Assembly (NCBI GenBank): GCA_002438065.1
Contig: DJSP01000066.1
Location: 1 to 9,762, forward strand
Origin: Caryophanales bacterium UBA6331
Lineage (GTDB): Bacteria; Bacillota_I; Bacilli_A; RF39; UBA660
DNA: 9,762 nucleotides
Reading direction: 5' to 3'
Each line of letters begins with the position of its first letter. Position 1 is the stretch's first letter. The notes below the pieces were generated by a model that was not told the origin of the DNA, did no database searches, and saw only the letters and a list, made by a program, of their open reading frames with translations. Shown in pieces: positions 7,923-9,762 of the stretch. The translations under genes and the position numbers were made by a program.

Positions 7923-9281
7923 TTGTTAAAAAAATTACTTAATAATGAGGTTATCAATAGTAATAAATATGATTGGGAATTAGAACAATTATCATGTAAA
8001 TTTTTGGTTATGAGAAGAATAGATAGAAATTTTAAAATACCAGAAGAAATTCAAGAAAATGTTAAAATAGCGTTAAAAAATATTAATTGGAATAAACAAA
8101 AAGAAATAGATGATTTAAATGAAATACTTGTAAGTTATTGTAAAATGAATGGAACAGTTCTTTTATATACCTTGTGTTCAATGGGATCTGCTTTATTAGG
8201 AAAACCAGAACACTATGTTTGGTATCATTTACTTAATAATAGATTATTTAATTATTATGTTTATATTGAAACTCAAGATATTAATGCTCTTGGAAAAAAC
8301 ATCCCTGTTGCTATCTATTTTGATTATTATGGTTTAAAAGATGAAATAGCAGAAGGAAGAAAAGAGCAAGCAGTAGCTGGAACTATGACTATAAGTAAAG
8401 AAAGATTTCATACCTTATTTTATAATGATTTTGAGATAACAAATTCTAAAATAAAAAAGATGTTAGATGAAATAGGAGATACTTTATACTTTTTTGTTAC
8501 AGGCTCTAAACTTATAAAATATTTTGCAATGTTAAATAAGGACAGAGAATTATTAAAAGAAAGTTTAAAAAATACTCCAGCTTTAAAATATGAAGATATT
8601 GATAAATGGTATAAACTTATTTGTGATGCCTTAGATGAAATGCCATCGGGAGTTTTAAATGGTTTAACACCTAATGAAGTAAAGAAAATTAAAGAAAAAG
8701 AACAAAAAATATTTGAAGAAAAAAATAAAAATTATAAAAAACAAACTAATGCTTGTTTGAGCCCACAAGATGCAAAATTATTCTATAAAATATATTTCGC
8801 ATTACTAAAATTTACTAATAATAAATATAAAATTAAACCTGGTTTAAAAATATATAATCAAAAACAAATTAATCCATTAAATATAGTAGATGTTATTGGA
8901 AAATTGTGGGAAGAAAAAAATAAAATAATTCCTGAATTTGTTAAAACAAATCCATATAAATTTAATAAAGAAGAATTAAAAATAACAGAAGAGTTTAAAA
9001 ATGGAATACGTAATATGTTTATAATTGCAAAATTTGAAAGCGAATATACCGCATTTATGACAGATGAAAAAATATATATGGTAAAAGGAATTAATGATAA
9101 TTTAGACAATGTAATATCATATAAAGATTTACCATTTATAACTACAACAACTATTATTCCTTTTAAAGGATACTTAATATACGATAGTATCCTAAATAGT
9201 TATAATGTAAATATGGGTGTAAGTTTTAACGAAATAATTGAAAGGAATTATGATAAATTAATGAAATATTATCATTTGTAG
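7923..9281 (+). CDS. Hypothetical protein, partner of the KAP NTPase
   Basis: I do not recognise a named family. The 452-aa protein is soluble-looking, mostly helical, Lys/Glu/Asn-rich, without signal peptide, clear membrane helix or Cys-metal cluster. Regions seen: helical N-terminus to about 120; a charged, probably coiled-coil stretch at about 250-275; LSPQDAKLFYKIYFALLKFTNNKYKI (279-304); and a C-terminal part with AFMTDEKIYMV (377-387) and PFKGYLIYDSILNSYNVNMG (413-432). From memory this last block resembles the end of uncharacterised Bacillota proteins with a TPEDAELFFK-like middle, unverified. The start is uncertain: TTG 7923 lies 2 bp after the restored KAP stop with only AGAG at 7911-7914; ATG 8010 (codon 30) lacks a ribosome site; the frame is open back to 7899. 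The coupling suggests it acts with the NTPase. It is intact and has its own terminator. Confidence 0.75.
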   Translation: MLKKLLNNEVINSNKYDWELEQLSCKFLVMRRIDRNFKIPEEIQENVKIALKNINWNKQKEIDDLNEILVSYCKMNGTVLLYTLCSMGSALLGKPEHYVWYHLLNNRLFNYYVYIETQDINALGKNIPVAIYFDYYGLKDEIAEGRKEQAVAGTMTISKERFHTLFYNDFEITNSKIKKMLDEIGDTLYFFVTGSKLIKYFAMLNKDRELLKESLKNTPALKYEDIDKWYKLICDALDEMPSGVLNGLTPNEVKKIKEKEQKIFEEKNKNYKKQTNACLSPQDAKLFYKIYFALLKFTNNKYKIKPGLKIYNQKQINPLNIVDVIGKLWEEKNKIIPEFVKTNPYKFNKEELKITEEFKNGIRNMFIIAKFESEYTAFMTDEKIYMVKGINDNLDNVISYKDLPFITTTTIIPFKGYLIYDSILNSYNVNMGVSFNEIIERNYDKLMKYYHL

Positions 9282-9306
9282 ATAGAAAATATTTTCTATC
9301 TTTTTT
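9280..9306 (+). terminator. Intrinsic terminator of the KAP module
   Basis: Bases 9280-9301 form a 22-nt perfect palindrome that folds into a 9-bp stem AGATAGAAA / TTTCTATCT with an ATAT loop and runs into six T residues (9301-9306). The stem begins inside the TAG stop codon (9279-9281) of the preceding gene, so stop and terminator overlap. The outer eight pairs are identical to the terminator at 6624-6654. The other strand lacks a T-run, so it acts on the + strand only. Confidence 0.85.
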
Positions 9307-9377
9307 ATTTCCTCCAATTTTTAAAAAGTCCTAATAGTGTCAAGTAAGTGTACAACCTGAAAAAATAAAAAAGTAAA

Positions 9378-9407
9378 TTGAGTACTCTTGGACTAAATAT
9401 ATATATA
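9378..9407 (+). promoter_or_regulatory. Candidate promoter for the leader ORF and Rpn-like gene
   Basis: TTGAGT (9378-9383) is followed by an alternating TA tract at 9398-9407 that offers TATATA with spacing 16 (9400-9405) or 18 (9402-9407). Transcription would start around 9412, leaving a leader of about 60 nt. That leader contains a perfect 10-bp palindrome AGTACGTACT (9434-9443), a possible operator, and a weak 7-pair hairpin AAGCGCC/GGTGTTT (9409-9429, two G-U pairs) at its very 5' end. The promoter is plausible, since a terminator lies just upstream at 9306. Confidence 0.45.
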
Positions 9408-9470
9408 GAAGCGCCAATTAAAGGTGTTTTATAAGTACGTACTAAAAATATAAATGGAAGGAGAAAAGTT

Positions 9471-9530
9471 ATGTTTAGTTTAAGAATTATATTAAAGTAT
9501 TTAGCTCAAATTTTATTGTTATTTTTATAA
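9471..9530 (+). CDS. 19-aa hydrophobic leader peptide or small protein
   Basis: The frame ATG 9471 to TAA 9528-9530 encodes MFSLRIILKYLAQILLLFL: two positive residues near the start and then a mostly Leu/Ile stretch. Its main support is the ribosome binding site, GGAAGGAG at 9456-9463, 7 bp before the ATG and much stronger than those of most genes here. It ends 29 nt before the next gene, which starts on a weak TTG, so it may be a leader whose translation feeds or limits the downstream gene. A small membrane peptide with its own function is the alternative. No homolog is recognised, and codon content alone cannot prove expression. Confidence 0.45.
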   Translation: MFSLRIILKYLAQILLLFL

Positions 9531-9559
9531 TCTATTTGAAAGAAAAGGAAGTGTTTAAG

Positions 9560-9762
9560 TTGCAACAAAAGATTATAGAAAAAACTATTTACGGCAAAAA
9601 ATTTCAGGTTATTAAAGATAATGTCAAAGTAGATAAAGACTTCCAAATACCATTAATAGAAGATAGAGCTTTTAAATATATTTGTAATGTTTATCCTAAA
9701 GTTATTATTAAGTTTCTAGCAAGTATTTGTAGTATCAAGGAAGATTTAATTGAATCAGCTTA
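9560..9762 (+). CDS. Rpn/PD-(D/E)XK nuclease-transposase-like protein, N-terminal part
   Basis: Only 67 codons plus two bases are visible; the frame is open to the window end. After a 30-residue charged N-terminus, IPLIEDRAFKYICNVYPKVIIKFLASI (30-56) resembles the opening of Rpn/PDDEXK_2 proteins, where a D-x-x-F-K motif is followed by a helix and F-L-x-x-I/L. These are nuclease-fold proteins annotated as transposases; E. coli Rpn proteins promote RecA-independent recombination. The catalytic residues would lie beyond the window. The start is TTG 9560, because AGGAAGTG at 9546-9553, one mismatch from AGGAGGTG, lies 6 bp upstream. GTG 9551 is in frame but inside this site, and TTG 9536 has no site. 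The family assignment rests on a short stretch and is tentative. Confidence 0.5.
   Translation, partial: MQQKIIEKTIYGKKFQVIKDNVKVDKDFQIPLIEDRAFKYICNVYPKVIIKFLASICSIKEDLIESA

Noticed and set aside
8858..9109. Minus-strand open frame of 83 codons inside the 452-aa gene
   Set aside because: It is a hydrophobic shadow of the Lys/Asn-rich coding strand with no independent support.
109..9281. Possible TGA-as-tryptophan code, since no gene here ends in TGA
   Set aside because: All tryptophans in the recognisable domains use TGG and no gene needs an in-frame TGA read through; with only about eight stops in an AT-rich genome, lack of TGA is not informative.
9409..9430. Hairpin AAGCGCC/GGTGTTT as an intrinsic terminator
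   Set aside because: It has two G-U pairs, its T residues are part of the stem rather than a tail, and a better terminator already ends the previous unit at 9306.
1..9762. CRISPR array, tRNA or rRNA genes
   Set aside because: I saw no regularly spaced direct repeats and no tRNA-like or rRNA-like GC-rich structured segment anywhere in the window.

Overview
The window is very AT-rich (I judge about a quarter G+C). It has standard bacterial promoters and Shine-Dalgarno sites and intrinsic terminators with T-runs. Its gene content is typical of a low-GC Gram-positive bacterium (Bacillota, or a related gut lineage such as Erysipelotrichales or uncultured Bacilli/Clostridia). Trp is encoded by TGG and no gene needs TGA read as sense, so the standard code fits. 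I cannot name the species.

Region 1 (about 39-6654) is a compact, co-directional surface-polysaccharide operon. A strong extended -10 promoter precedes a polyprenyl-phosphate sugar-1-phosphate transferase (priming enzyme). Next come a GT2 glycosyltransferase, an EpsG-like Wzy polymerase, a GT4 glycosyltransferase, a TupA-type ATP-grasp protein and a Wzx-type flippase. The last three genes overlap end to start, and a T-tailed hairpin closes the operon. Together they describe Wzx/Wzy-type synthesis: the first sugar is loaded on the lipid carrier, at least two more are added, the ATP-grasp enzyme possibly attaches an amino acid or peptide, the unit is flipped, and then polymerised outside. No chain-length kinase/Wzz pair or ligase is visible; they could lie elsewhere.

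Region 2 (about 6700-9306) is a two-gene accessory module with its own likely promoter and terminator. The first gene is a KAP-family P-loop NTPase with clear Walker A and B motifs. It is broken by an in-frame stop and, further on, a single-base frameshift in an A-run. The second gene is a 452-residue protein of unknown function that begins 2 bases after the restored KAP stop, so the two were probably co-translated. KAP NTPases include the phage-exclusion protein PifA, so a decayed or phase-variable defence module is a reasonable but unproven reading. The terminators before and after this module share the same 8-bp stem arms and nearly the same tail.

Region 3 (about 9307-9762) has a probable promoter and a 19-codon hydrophobic leader ORF with an excellent ribosome binding site. 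It then enters the start of a gene running off the window, whose N-terminus resembles Rpn/PD-(D/E)XK transposase-like nucleases. A short stretch just upstream is reminiscent of insertion-sequence ends, but this is weak.
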